Of a DNA stretch of 64,000 nucleotides, positions 53,806 to 61,849 are shown piece after piece. Both the position numbers and the translations under genes were made by a program. Source of the DNA: Novacetimonas cocois (GTDB taxonomy: Bacteria; Pseudomonadota; Alphaproteobacteria; Acetobacterales; Acetobacteraceae); assembly GCF_003311635.1 (NCBI RefSeq), contig NZ_QEXL01000010.1, positions 1-64,000 of the forward strand, in the 5' to 3' direction. The notes beneath the pieces are model-generated. The model saw nothing but the letters and a program-made list of their open reading frames with translations. It did not search any database and was not told where the DNA came from. Numbering within the stretch: the stretch's first letter is position 1; each line of letters opens with the position of its first letter.

Positions 53806-54541
53806 TCCCGGATGTTCCCGGTGCGTTGGCACCAGACCGGCATGCGTAAATATTCATGCGGGATGATATGGAGATTTTCTAATTGTATCCGGGATGTATT
53901 CCTATATACCAAAAATATATATTTCGTTTATATTTATAGTATCCAAAAAATATTCTGAAAATATTTTCGTAAAAATCCTGCTTCAAGAAAATACCCTGAC
54001 AGGATTCCCTGAGTCTTCAGGGAAGGGGAGTTGTTCTTGCAAGGATTTTATTAACCGGATAAGTATGAGAACAGAGTATGGCAAAATGATGGCCTGTTGA
54101 TGTGCTGTGCCTCATGCCGTGTCGTGTGGCTGTATGCCGGGAGTTGTCCGTTCTATCTGTCGGAATACTTTCACCTTCGCGATGAACTATAATAACAATA
54201 CTGTCAGGTTTTTTATGAAGACTATGCCTAATCTTCAGTAATGGCGGAGCTGGGCACGTTCCATGTTCCGAAAATTTCACAATACTTGCAGGCGACAGAA
54301 TCACGTCTTGCCCATGTTCCGGGGCAGGGAGCGGCAGGGAAAATTCATCACGCAATATATTACATAATATATGCAGCGGGATCAGTCATACGAAATAATA
54401 ATAAGCGTTATCTAATAAAATGGTTGCATAACTCATTGAACATGCAACCTGTCCGCTCTATCTCGTTACAATAGATACAAATCCTTACATTAAAATTAAC
54501 GCAAATAAAAACGCGCTGTATCCAAGGAATCGAAACCAGTC
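53806..54541. other. AT-rich region upstream of the Hint-protein gene
   Basis: About 735 bp of markedly AT-rich DNA between repeat copy 14 and the Hint-domain gene. None of the short frames resembles a known protein. It probably contains the Hint gene's promoter and a long leader; AAGGA lies 13 bp before the ATG. Confidence 0.4.
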
Positions 54542-55984
54542 ATGAGTGGATCCGTAGTATATACCGCATCAGGCGGTCAGCTTTTTTCAGTAAACGAGTC
54601 CGTGCCGTCAGCTGGCAACAGCATGACCTTTACGCCGCAGTTCAACTCGGACACGACTGGCGCGACCACCCTGACGTTCACCAGTACCTCGACGCCCGGT
54701 ACGTTCCAGGTGAATGCCACTTATGTCAATTATGACGGGCATGGTGATACCACCACCAATAACCTGGGCAATTTCAGCTCCACGAATTTCCAGAGCGCGA
54801 ACGGCATTGTCCTGACCTCCGCCTCTGACGGCGGTACCTATTATCTGGCGGGCACCTCGACCGCCGCGACGCCGACCCAGATCACGGTTACCAATAATTC
54901 GGGGCAGACGTTTGACAACGGTGCGCTCAGCACCACGGTTGTCGCCTGTTTCGTGTCCGGCACGCGCATCGCCACGCCTGCGGGCGAGGTTGCGGTGGAA
55001 GAGCTGGCGGAAGGCGATCTGGTGATGACCGCCTCGGGCGAGGCGCGTCCCGTGCGCTGGGTCGGCCACAGCCGCGTGCGTTGCGGCATTCCGGCCGATG
55101 GCGCGGCGCACCGCATGTGGCCGGTGCGCATCGCCGCCCACGCCTTTGCGCCGAATGTGCCGGAACGCGACGTATTCGTCTCGCCGGGGCATTCCATCGC
55201 CGTGCGAGTGATGGACGAGGTGTTCATCCCCGCCGGAGAACTGATCAACGGTGCGACCATCGCGCAGGTCCCGTGTGAGGACGTGTCCTACTGGCATGTC
55301 GAACTCGACAGCCATGACGTGCTGCTTTCCAGCGGCCTGCCGAGTGAGAGCTATATCAACGTTGGCAACCGCGCCACCTTCACCATTGGTGAAGGGAACG
55401 TGGACCCCGTGCATGATGCCGCGACGCTGGCGGATTATGCCCGCCCGTTCGTCAATGTCGGCCCGGTGGTGGACGCGGTCCGCGCCCGCCTGTCAGACCG
55501 TGCCGAACAGATGGGCTGGGGCATGACACACGACATGGACGTGCACCTGGTGGTCGATGGGCAGCGCGTGGACGCGGACGTGGATGGCGATCGCGCCTGC
55601 TTCATCTTCCCGGCCACCGCACGGACGGTACAGCTTGTTTCCCGTACCTTCCGCCCGAGCGAATGGGCCGCCACGAGCGACGTCCGTGCGCTGGGTCTGT
55701 GTGTCGATGGCCTGCGCATCAGCGACGGCCTGCGCTGTGACATGGCGCTTGCGCTGAATGACCCGCGTCTGGAAACGCTCTTTCATGCGGAAGAAGCGCA
55801 GGCGGACTGCGGATGGTGCTGGACCAAGACGGTCGCGACCCTGCCGGCGGAGCTGTGGGCGGACTGCCGTTCGTATGTCATGTTCAGCCTCGATTTCCGT
55901 CCGGAAGCCAGCCGCGCCTGGGTTGCGCCGCAGTCTGTGGCGGACGTGGAGCAGGCGCCGCACCATCTGCGTATCGTGGCGTAA
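54542..55984 (+). CDS. Hint-domain (hedgehog/intein type) protein
   Basis: A 480-residue protein. The first 135 residues are Thr/Ser/Asn-rich beta-type sequence like surface adhesins. A Hint_2 domain begins at Cys136 in VVACFVSGTRIATPAGEVAVEELAEGDLV. It continues through RPVRWVGHSR, FVSPGHSIAV and VLLSSGLPSESYINVGNR. The C-terminal part (about 290-480) is unassigned. Hint domains can self-cleave at the Cys; whether this one does is not known. No classical signal peptide is seen. GC content is normal in the gene but very low just upstream. Confidence 0.85.
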   Translation: MSGSVVYTASGGQLFSVNESVPSAGNSMTFTPQFNSDTTGATTLTFTSTSTPGTFQVNATYVNYDGHGDTTTNNLGNFSSTNFQSANGIVLTSASDGGTYYLAGTSTAATPTQITVTNNSGQTFDNGALSTTVVACFVSGTRIATPAGEVAVEELAEGDLVMTASGEARPVRWVGHSRVRCGIPADGAAHRMWPVRIAAHAFAPNVPERDVFVSPGHSIAVRVMDEVFIPAGELINGATIAQVPCEDVSYWHVELDSHDVLLSSGLPSESYINVGNRATFTIGEGNVDPVHDAATLADYARPFVNVGPVVDAVRARLSDRAEQMGWGMTHDMDVHLVVDGQRVDADVDGDRACFIFPATARTVQLVSRTFRPSEWAATSDVRALGLCVDGLRISDGLRCDMALALNDPRLETLFHAEEAQADCGWCWTKTVATLPAELWADCRSYVMFSLDFRPEASRAWVAPQSVADVEQAPHHLRIVA

Positions 55985-56044
55985 AAGCCTTCTGAATAAC
56001 GAAGAGGAAACCTGCTGCAGGTTCTCCCTTCGTCTTTTCGGTGG

Positions 56045-56077
56045 AACCCCGGCAATTCATGTTGCCGGGGTTTTTGC
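56045..56077 (+). terminator. Rho-independent terminator of the Hint gene
   Basis: Strong stem AACCCCGGCAA/TTGCCGGGGTT with a 6-nt loop, followed by TTTTTG. A second small hairpin (AACCTG-CTG-CAGGTT) precedes it at about 56012-56028. Confidence 0.9.
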
Positions 56078-56181
56078 GTTGTGCTGACCCATCGTGTCAG
56101 ACAGGGCGCAAAGGGAAAGGGGCTGGTTTTCGCCAGTTTCTCTTATTAGCCTGTATTTCCAGATTTTACGGGGGCTTTGGT

Positions 56182-56928
56182 GTGGCGGAAACGAAGCGTA
56201 ATCCACCGTGGACACGTGACGAATTGATTCTTCTGCTTGAACTTTATCATGAGTTGGAGGGTGGATGGCCACGGGTAGGAGATCCACGTGTTGCGGCCCT
56301 AAGTAACCTCCTCAACAGTTTTTGGCGTTCCCAAGGATTCGATGGCGCTACGTTGCGCAATGACAATGGTATCCGCATGAAGCTTATGAATCTGCGTGCT
56401 CATGATCCTGCCTATGCCAATCGGGCGGGATTAAAGGCAGGCAATCGGTTGGAATTGGAAGTATGGAAAGATTTTGAGGAAAAGCCGCAATATCTGAAAG
56501 AAACAGCCCACGCCATACGCCGTGCCATTGAGGAAAAACTACTCTCCTCGGCTGACCAAGAGCATGACGGGACAGTAGATTTTGAGGAAGTCGAAGCATC
56601 AGAGGGACGCGTTCTTACGATGCTGCATCATGGTCGCGAACGATCAAGAAAAATTATCCAGGCGAAAAAGAAGCATGTTCTAGCAAAAACGGGACGCCTA
56701 GCGTGCGAAGCATGCGGCTTCGATTTTGCGGAGCGGTATGGCGAACGGGGCCACGGATTCATCGAGTGTCATCATATCCGCCCCCTGTCAGAACTGCCTG
56801 ACGAGACGAAGACACGTCTGGATGACCTGGCCCTTGTCTGTGCCAACTGTCACCGCATGATCCATGCCCAACGTCCCTGGCTTGACATTGATGCGCTTGC
56901 CCGGCTGCTGGACAGGTCTGATGCATGA
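56182..56928 (+). CDS. HNH endonuclease (McrA-like, solitary)
   Basis: A 248-residue nuclease. The N-terminal domain (PPWTRDELILLLELYHEL...NDNGIRMKLMNLRAHDP) resembles a DNA-binding module found on restriction HNH enzymes. The C-terminal zinc HNH core has CEAC (175-178), ECHHI (catalytic His about 197-198) and CANCH (220-224). GTG 56182 gives the plausible start. No methyltransferase is adjacent, so a modification-dependent (type IV) restriction role is likely. Codon use is less GC-rich than its neighbours, suggesting transfer, and it lies next to a tRNA gene. Confidence 0.85.
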   Translation: MAETKRNPPWTRDELILLLELYHELEGGWPRVGDPRVAALSNLLNSFWRSQGFDGATLRNDNGIRMKLMNLRAHDPAYANRAGLKAGNRLELEVWKDFEEKPQYLKETAHAIRRAIEEKLLSSADQEHDGTVDFEEVEASEGRVLTMLHHGRERSRKIIQAKKKHVLAKTGRLACEACGFDFAERYGERGHGFIECHHIRPLSELPDETKTRLDDLALVCANCHRMIHAQRPWLDIDALARLLDRSDA

Positions 56929-56960
56929 GGCCTCCCGGCGGTCCGGGGCGGACAATATAC

Positions 56961-56982
56961 AAAAAAACGCCGAAAACCGGCG
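56961..56982 (-). terminator. Terminator of tRNA-Tyr
   Basis: On the minus strand CGCCGG-TTTT-CGGCG is followed by TTTTTTT, about 40 nt beyond the tRNA 3' end. It also faces the HNH gene's 3' end. Confidence 0.8.
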
Positions 56983-57021
56983 CTTCGACGCAGCATGATA
57001 TATCAGGAAAAAGAAAAACCC

Positions 57022-57107
57022 TGGTGGAGGGAGTTGGATTCGAACCAACGTAGGCGTACGCCAGCGGATTTACAGTCCGCCCCCTTTAGCCACTCGGGCA
57101 TCCCTCC
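57022..57107 (-). tRNA. tRNA-Tyr (GTA anticodon)
   Basis: An 86-nt class II tRNA with the CCA end encoded. The minus strand begins GGAGGGATGCCCGAGTGGC, has the anticodon loop around GTA, a long variable arm, and TTCGAATCC in the T loop. The acceptor stem GGAGGGA/TCCCTCC pairs fully. Confidence 0.95.
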
Positions 57108-57216
57108 GGGTTGATGGCGTGGATAATCATTCGTTGCCGGGGTGTCAATGCCCCTGACCAAAAAGGGCGCGAGAATTACGGATGACGCGCGGCGTGGTTA
57201 TGCCTAAAACCCCCGC

Positions 57217-58092
57217 ATGAACATGCGTCCTTCCCGCCGTCGCCCGGGCCGCCCCGTGGGGGCATCCGATTCGTCGCCTTCCGCTGCTCCTGCCGTCCCG
57301 GCCACCCCGTCGCGTGGCCGTCGGCCCGCGCCCGACCGGGGGGCGGAACGTGGTGGCCGGGCGGAGGTCGCGCCGCGCGGGACATGCTGGCTGTATGGCA
57401 CGCACGCGGTGGTGGCCGCGCTGTCCAACCCGCACCGCAGGCTGCGCCAGCTGCTGGTGACGGGCGAGGCGCAGGCAACGCTGGAGGCACGGGTGGAAGG
57501 CGGCCTTCCGATCCAGCCGCAGCGGGTGGATCGCGCGCGCATCGACGCCATCTGTGGCCGCGACGCCGTGCATCAGGGGGTCGCCCTGCTGGCGGACCTG
57601 CTGGAGGTTCCGGCGCTGGAGGATATTGTCGAACGTCCCGGCCCCGTCCTGCTGCTGGATCAGGTGACGGACCCGCGCAATATCGGGGCGATCCTGCGTT
57701 CGGCGGCGGCCTTTGGCGCGGCGGCGGTCGTCGTGCAGGACCGCAATGCGCCGGAGGAAACCGGCGCGCTGGCCAAGGCCGCGTCCGGCGCGCTGGAGGT
57801 CGTGCCGCTGGTGCGCGTGGTCAACCTGTCGCGCACGATCGACGCGCTGAAATCCCACGGCATGTGGACGGTGGGGCTGGACGCGGGGGGCGGCATCCTT
57901 GACGGCGCGTCCTTCCGGCAGCGGCGCGTGGCCCTGGTGCTGGGGGCGGAGGGCGCGGGCCTGCGCCGCCTGACGCGCGAACATTGCGACGAAATCGCGG
58001 GCCTTGCGATGTCGGGCGATATGGAAAGCCTCAACGTCTCCAACGCCGCTGCCGTCGCACTGTATGAAATGTCGCGCCCGCGGGGGGAATGA
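57217..58092 (+). CDS. rlmB: TrmH-family 23S rRNA 2'-O-ribose methyltransferase (RlmB)
   Basis: A 291-residue SPOUT methyltransferase expected to methylate G2251 (E. coli numbering) of 23S rRNA. A basic Arg/Pro-rich N-terminal tail (about 1-50) is followed by the L30e-like substrate domain (GTHAVVAALSNPHRRLRQLLV). The knotted SAM domain has LLLDQVTDPRNIGAILRSAAAFG, ALVLGAEGAGLRRL and LNVSNAAAVALYE. Confidence 0.92.
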   Translation: MNMRPSRRRPGRPVGASDSSPSAAPAVPATPSRGRRPAPDRGAERGGRAEVAPRGTCWLYGTHAVVAALSNPHRRLRQLLVTGEAQATLEARVEGGLPIQPQRVDRARIDAICGRDAVHQGVALLADLLEVPALEDIVERPGPVLLLDQVTDPRNIGAILRSAAAFGAAAVVVQDRNAPEETGALAKAASGALEVVPLVRVVNLSRTIDALKSHGMWTVGLDAGGGILDGASFRQRRVALVLGAEGAGLRRLTREHCDEIAGLAMSGDMESLNVSNAAAVALYEMSRPRGE

Positions 58093-58136
58093 CATCCCGG
58101 GCGTGGGTTTCACAACAAATCATTGATAAACATACA

Positions 58137-58213
58137 AAAGTTTTTGGGTGCCGCCTTTTCTCTAAAAAGGCGGCGTCTTGTGAAGCTTCTTGCAAAAAGC
58201 TTCACCAAAAACT
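58137..58213 (+). repeat. Two-hairpin interspersed element, copy 15
   Basis: Complete copy with GCCGCC/GGCGGC and GAAGCTTCTT/AAAAAGCTTC. It lies between rlmB and the RidA-like gene, sense to rlmB. Confidence 0.87.
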
Positions 58214-58248
58214 TCTTTCTCTTTCTCTGAACACCAAGGAGACGCCAC

Positions 58249-58614
58249 ATGTCGATCAAACGCCTGCAGCCCGAGGCACGCCTGACGGGCGCGGTGGTGC
58301 ATAACGGCCTTGTCCACCTTGCCGGGCAGGTCGCCGATGACCCGGACGCCGATGCCGAGGGGCAGGCCGCCGATATCCTGCGCCAGGTCGATGCCCTGCT
58401 GGCGGAGGCGGGCACGGACAGGAGCCGCCTGATTTCCATGCAGATTTTCCTTGCCGACATGGGCGACATGGCGGCGATGAACCGGGCGTGGGATGCGTGG
58501 CTGGACACGGCGAACAAGCCCGCCCGCGCCACGGTGGAGGCACGGCTGGCCGATCCGCGCTGGCGGGTGGAAATGACCGGAATCGCCGCCCTGCCGCCCG
58601 TCGCACGGACGTAG
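58249..58614 (+). CDS. RidA/YoaB-family protein
   Basis: A 121-residue Rid-family protein. Family marks are VVHNGLVHLAGQVADDP, DILRQVDALLAEAGTDRSRLISMQIFL and the C-terminal Arg in PARATVEARLADP. Rid proteins hydrolyse reactive enamine/imine intermediates or play related roles. It starts 36 bp after the repeat element. Confidence 0.9.
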   Translation: MSIKRLQPEARLTGAVVHNGLVHLAGQVADDPDADAEGQAADILRQVDALLAEAGTDRSRLISMQIFLADMGDMAAMNRAWDAWLDTANKPARATVEARLADPRWRVEMTGIAALPPVART

Positions 58615-58677
58615 GAGGCAACCCCGGGGCGCGGGGGCTGTTATGTTGGGACGATACATGACAGGAGACGACGCCCC

Positions 58678-59700
58678 ATGGCCGACGATATCAGTTCCCC
58701 CCCTTCTTCGCGTCGCAACGTGCTTCAGGGCATGGCGGCAGGCCTTGTCACTGCCGCAGCGGCGGCACCTGCGGCGGCGGATGCCGCCGACAGTCCCGGT
58801 GACGCGGCCCCCACGGCGGCGCCGCTGGTCAATCCCGAAACCCGGTACCCCCGTCCCCCTTTCCCACGACAGTCCCAGCCCTGGCCCGGCCTCGCGGGGA
58901 AGATGGACCCGCGTCCCGACCACGGGGAAAAAAGCTATCGCGGTTCAGGCCGTCTGGCAGGGCGCAAGGCGCTGATCACCGGCGGCGATTCGGGTATCGG
59001 GCGGGCGGCGGCCATCGCCTATGCGCGTGAGGGGGCGGATGTCGCCATCGCCTACCTGCCGCAGGAGGAACCCGATGCAAAGGAAGTCATCGCCCTGATC
59101 CGCGAGGCCGGGCGCAAGGCGGTGGCAATTCCGGGCGACCTGCGTGACGAACAGTACTGCAAGGATCTGGTGGCGAAGGCGCATGCGGAGCTGGGCGGGC
59201 TGGACATCCTTGTCAGCAATGCGGGGCGGCAGGTGCATCAGGCATCCATCGTCGACATCACCACGGAACAGTTTGACGAGACGTTCCGCACCAACATCTA
59301 TGCCCTGTTTTTCCTTGCCCGCGCGGCGATCCCGCTGATGCCGCCCGGCAGCGCGATCATCGCGACCGCGTCGGTCAACGCCTTCAGCCCGTCGGAAATC
59401 CTGCTGGATTATTCCGCGACCAAGGGCGCGATCGTGGCGCTGGTCAAATCGCTGGCGAAGCAGATGGTGCACAAGGGGATCCGTGTCAACGCCGTCGCCC
59501 CCGGCCCGTTCTGGACCGCGCTGCAGGTCAGCGGCGGACAGACGCAGGACCATATCCACCAGTTCGGGGCCGAAACCCCGATGGGCCGCGCGGGACAGCC
59601 CGCCGAACTGGCCCCGGTCTATGTGCTCCTCGCCTCGGCGGAGGCAAGCTACATCACCGGGCAGGTCTATGCCGCATCGGGCGGCACCGGCGTGGGATAG
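58678..59700 (+). CDS. SDR oxidoreductase with Tat-type signal (YghA-like)
   Basis: A 340-residue short-chain dehydrogenase of the YghA/GSP39 branch. The core has [29 protein letters not shown], Ser in [17 protein letters not shown] and [16 protein letters not shown]. The first about 35 residues look like a Tat signal ([26 protein letters not shown]), followed by a Pro-rich linker ([19 protein letters not shown]). Export of a folded NAD(P) enzyme to the periplasm would fit Tat transport. Confidence 0.88.
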   Translation: MADDISSPPSSRRNVLQGMAAGLVTAAAAAPAAADAADSPGDAAPTAAPLVNPETRYPRPPFPRQSQPWPGLAGKMDPRPDHGEKSYRGSGRLAGRKALITGGDSGIGRAAAIAYAREGADVAIAYLPQEEPDAKEVIALIREAGRKAVAIPGDLRDEQYCKDLVAKAHAELGGLDILVSNAGRQVHQASIVDITTEQFDETFRTNIYALFFLARAAIPLMPPGSAIIATASVNAFSPSEILLDYSATKGAIVALVKSLAKQMVHKGIRVNAVAPGPFWTALQVSGGQTQDHIHQFGAETPMGRAGQPAELAPVYVLLASAEASYITGQVYAASGGTGVG

Positions 59701-59737
59701 GAAACCGTCTGAAAACAGACTGTCGGTAAACGGATAG

Positions 59738-59817
59738 AAGTTTCTGGGTGTCGCCTTTTTTCCAAAAAGGCGACGTCCCTGTGACGTTTCCAGAGAAAAG
59801 GCGTCCCCAGAAAACTG
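59738..59817 (+). repeat. Two-hairpin interspersed element, copy 16 (second hairpin diverged)
   Basis: GC hairpin GTCGCC/GGCGAC, a compensated variant. The second hairpin is replaced by GACGTTTCC...GAAAAGGCGTC. It follows the Tat-signal SDR in sense orientation. Confidence 0.7.
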
Positions 59818-59955
59818 TCATTGATCAGAAACTGTCATTGATCCCGGGACATTATCGAACCTGCCATGACCAAATGGCCCCCAAGGCACGTCATGCGCCA
59901 GCATGGCGCGGCATCGGGGCTTTCGCATCGCCGCGCATGCTGGCACACAGGGGGC

Positions 59956-60069
59956 ATGCGTTATGTCCTGATAATCTGCGTGATGCTGCTGGCGGCGATG
60001 TTCTGCTACATGGTCCTTGACATGGCGATGCAGACGGGCCGCGACGTCGCCAATTCGCATCCGTGGTGA
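59956..60069 (+). CDS. Very small membrane protein (37 aa)
   Basis: From ATG 59956 the frame encodes one hydrophobic helix (MRYVLIICVMLLAAMFCYMV) and a short polar tail. GGGGGC lies directly upstream. It is plausible but has no recognisable family. Confidence 0.35.
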   Translation: MRYVLIICVMLLAAMFCYMVLDMAMQTGRDVANSHPW

Positions 60070-60199
60070 ACCGCCCGCCGCCCCTGTATGCCACCCCTGC
60101 CGCGTGCTGCACAAAAGTAATATTCCCGCCATCATTTCATCACAGCCGCGCCTGACGATCGCGATCATGACGACGCGCAACAGGGACGGATGAACGGGG

Positions 60200-60358
60200 A
60201 TGGACATGGGCACGATGGCAATGGCGGTGGCATTGGTGGCGGGTATCGGGCTGGGCCGTGCGTGCGCGCTGCTGTCGCGCGCGCCGGGCCGGCGGCATGC
60301 CGGGTGGATGGCGCGTGAAATGGCGGCGCTGGAACGGCCGCGCCCGCTGGATATCTGA
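60200..60358 (+). CDS. Very small membrane protein (52 aa)
   Basis: From ATG 60200 the frame encodes MDMGTMAMAVALVAGIGLG, a hydrophobic N-terminus, then a basic Arg-rich tail. A GGGG run precedes it. It is a weak candidate by length and has no known family. Confidence 0.3.
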   Translation: MDMGTMAMAVALVAGIGLGRACALLSRAPGRRHAGWMAREMAALERPRPLDI

Positions 60359-60544
60359 TCACGATATCGGGTCATGGGCCCGTGGCAGGGGGCAGAATCG
60401 TGATTCGGGTTGCGCGGGGCCGCATTTTCGGCATCTGATGGATGGCGCACCATCCCCGCGCGGGACAGGGGTGCCGCGTTCCGTTCCCGTTGCGGGATGC
60501 GTGGAATAACAGGGCGGTCAACGCCCATGACGGAGAAAGCGCTG

Positions 60545-60979
60545 ATGTTGCGTTCATCCATCCTGCCCGCGATGGGGCTGGGCTGTGCCATCACGGTGGC
60601 CGCCATTGCCCCGGCACAGGCCCGCAGTGTTCATATATCGGGGCAGTTCGCGACCGAACATGGCGCGACCACCACGCCGTCGGGCGGGGTGATGGCATGG
60701 CTCAATCCCAAGACCAACCTCGTGACCTATACGATCAAATGGACGGGGCTGAGCGGCAAGGTCACGGCGATCCATTTCCACGGCCCCGCCGCCCCGGGGC
60801 AGGAGGCCGACGTGCTGGCCCCGGTGGAGGGGCCATATGTCTCTCCCCTGCGCGGGTCGGTGCTGCTGTCGTCGGAACAGGCGCACGCCCTGATGACGGG
60901 ACAGGTCTATGTCAACCTGCATACCGATGCCTATCCCAATGGGGAGGCACGGGCACAGCTTTCGGCGCAGTCACGGTGA
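60545..60979 (+). CDS. Secreted CHRD-domain protein
   Basis: A 144-residue protein with a signal peptide (ending APAQA about 26) and one CHRD domain: GVMAWLNPKTNLVTYTIKWTGLSG, IHFHGPAAPGQEADV and YVNLHTDAYPNGEARAQL. CHRD domains occur in chordin and many secreted bacterial proteins; the function here is unknown. ATG 60545 follows GGAGA at good spacing; ATG 60527 is the alternative. Confidence 0.85.
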   Translation: MLRSSILPAMGLGCAITVAAIAPAQARSVHISGQFATEHGATTTPSGGVMAWLNPKTNLVTYTIKWTGLSGKVTAIHFHGPAAPGQEADVLAPVEGPYVSPLRGSVLLSSEQAHALMTGQVYVNLHTDAYPNGEARAQLSAQSR

Positions 60980-60997
60980 ACGCGGCACGGCAAACGG

Positions 60998-61153
60998 ATG
61001 AAACTGCAGGCGGAACAATCCGCTTCGCGTTTCGCGGATTACATGTATGATATCGCATATCCGCATGGCCCGGACCGGATTGACCCACTCCCCGTGCGCG
61101 TTTCCAGGCTGGTGGCCTACCACCAGCTGAAACTGTCGGGCGACACCGCGTGA
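60998..61153 (+). CDS. Small protein (51 aa), hypothetical
   Basis: From ATG 60998 the frame runs 51 codons (FADYMYDIAYPHGPDRIDP in the middle). Its TGA overlaps a possible GTG start of the next gene. The composition looks protein-like and it sits between two envelope genes on the same strand. No family recognised. Confidence 0.4.
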   Translation: MKLQAEQSASRFADYMYDIAYPHGPDRIDPLPVRVSRLVAYHQLKLSGDTA

Positions 61154-61167
61154 AGAAGGAGTTTACG

Positions 61168-61626
61168 TTGCGTCTTGCATCTGTTGCCGCCCTTTCGGCC
61201 GTCGCTGTTCTGCCTGCCCTCTTTCCCGTTCATGCCCATGCCGCCCCGGCCACCGACGCCCTTGGCGAACGCACGGGCGAGGTCGTCTTCACCCTGTCGG
61301 CCGCCGACCTTGGCGCGGGCATGTCATGGGGAAAGGGAACCCTGACATTCCAGGGACATACCTATAATTTCGGCATTCGTGGCGGGTCCGGCGCGGCCAT
61401 CGGGTTTTCACACATCCATGCGAAGGGGACCGTCTTCAACCTCTATCGCGCGCAGGATCTGGAGGGTACGTACTGGTCCGTCCAGGGGGAGGCCACGATG
61501 GGCGCGGGCACGGGCGGCGCGGTCATGGAAAACAATAACGGCGTGCGGATCAAGTTCACCTCCCGCAGTACGGGCGCGCGGCTTGCCTTCTCGGTGGAAC
61601 GTCTGACCATTCGCCTGCGCAACTAG
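61168..61626 (+). CDS. Secreted hypothetical protein
   Basis: A 152-residue protein with a signal peptide (ASVAALSAVAVLPALFPVHAHA) and a mature Gly-rich beta-type domain (GKGTLTFQGHTYNFGIRGGSG, FSHIHAKGTVFNLYRAQDLEGTYW). I do not recognise a named family with confidence. TTG 61168 is preceded by AAGGAG at 6 bp; GTG 61150 would add six residues. Confidence 0.75.
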   Translation: MRLASVAALSAVAVLPALFPVHAHAAPATDALGERTGEVVFTLSAADLGAGMSWGKGTLTFQGHTYNFGIRGGSGAAIGFSHIHAKGTVFNLYRAQDLEGTYWSVQGEATMGAGTGGAVMENNNGVRIKFTSRSTGARLAFSVERLTIRLRN

Positions 61627-61736
61627 AACCCGCACGTGCCAGAACTGGGGCGTTTCCCCCCGGTTCCGGCTGTTTCCGATCCGGTGATATCGGGGGCTGC
61701 CTGACAAGGCGGGCTCAATAATACCCTGAAACCATA

Positions 61737-61814
61737 GAAGTTTCCGGGTGTCGCCTTTTTTCAGAAAGGCGACGTCTTTCGAAGCTTTCTGCAAAAAGCT
61801 TCACCAAAAAAACT
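61737..61814 (+). repeat. Two-hairpin interspersed element, copy 17
   Basis: Complete copy with GTCGCC/GGCGAC and GAAGCTTTCT/AAAAAGCTTC, between the convergent 3' ends of the secreted protein and the OprB porin. The left flank ATAATACCCTGAAACCATA matches that of copy 10. Confidence 0.85.
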
Positions 61815-61849
61815 GTCATGTCTTTTATCAGCAGTCTTCAGGCATCCCC

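Noticed and set aside
56041-56181. Extended start of the HNH nuclease gene
   Set aside because: It would begin inside the terminator of the Hint gene. GTG 56182 is more sensible.
57022-57107. Direct repeat of the tRNA-Tyr 3' end as an att site
   Set aside because: No second copy of the T-arm and acceptor sequence was found upstream of the HNH or Hint genes in this window.
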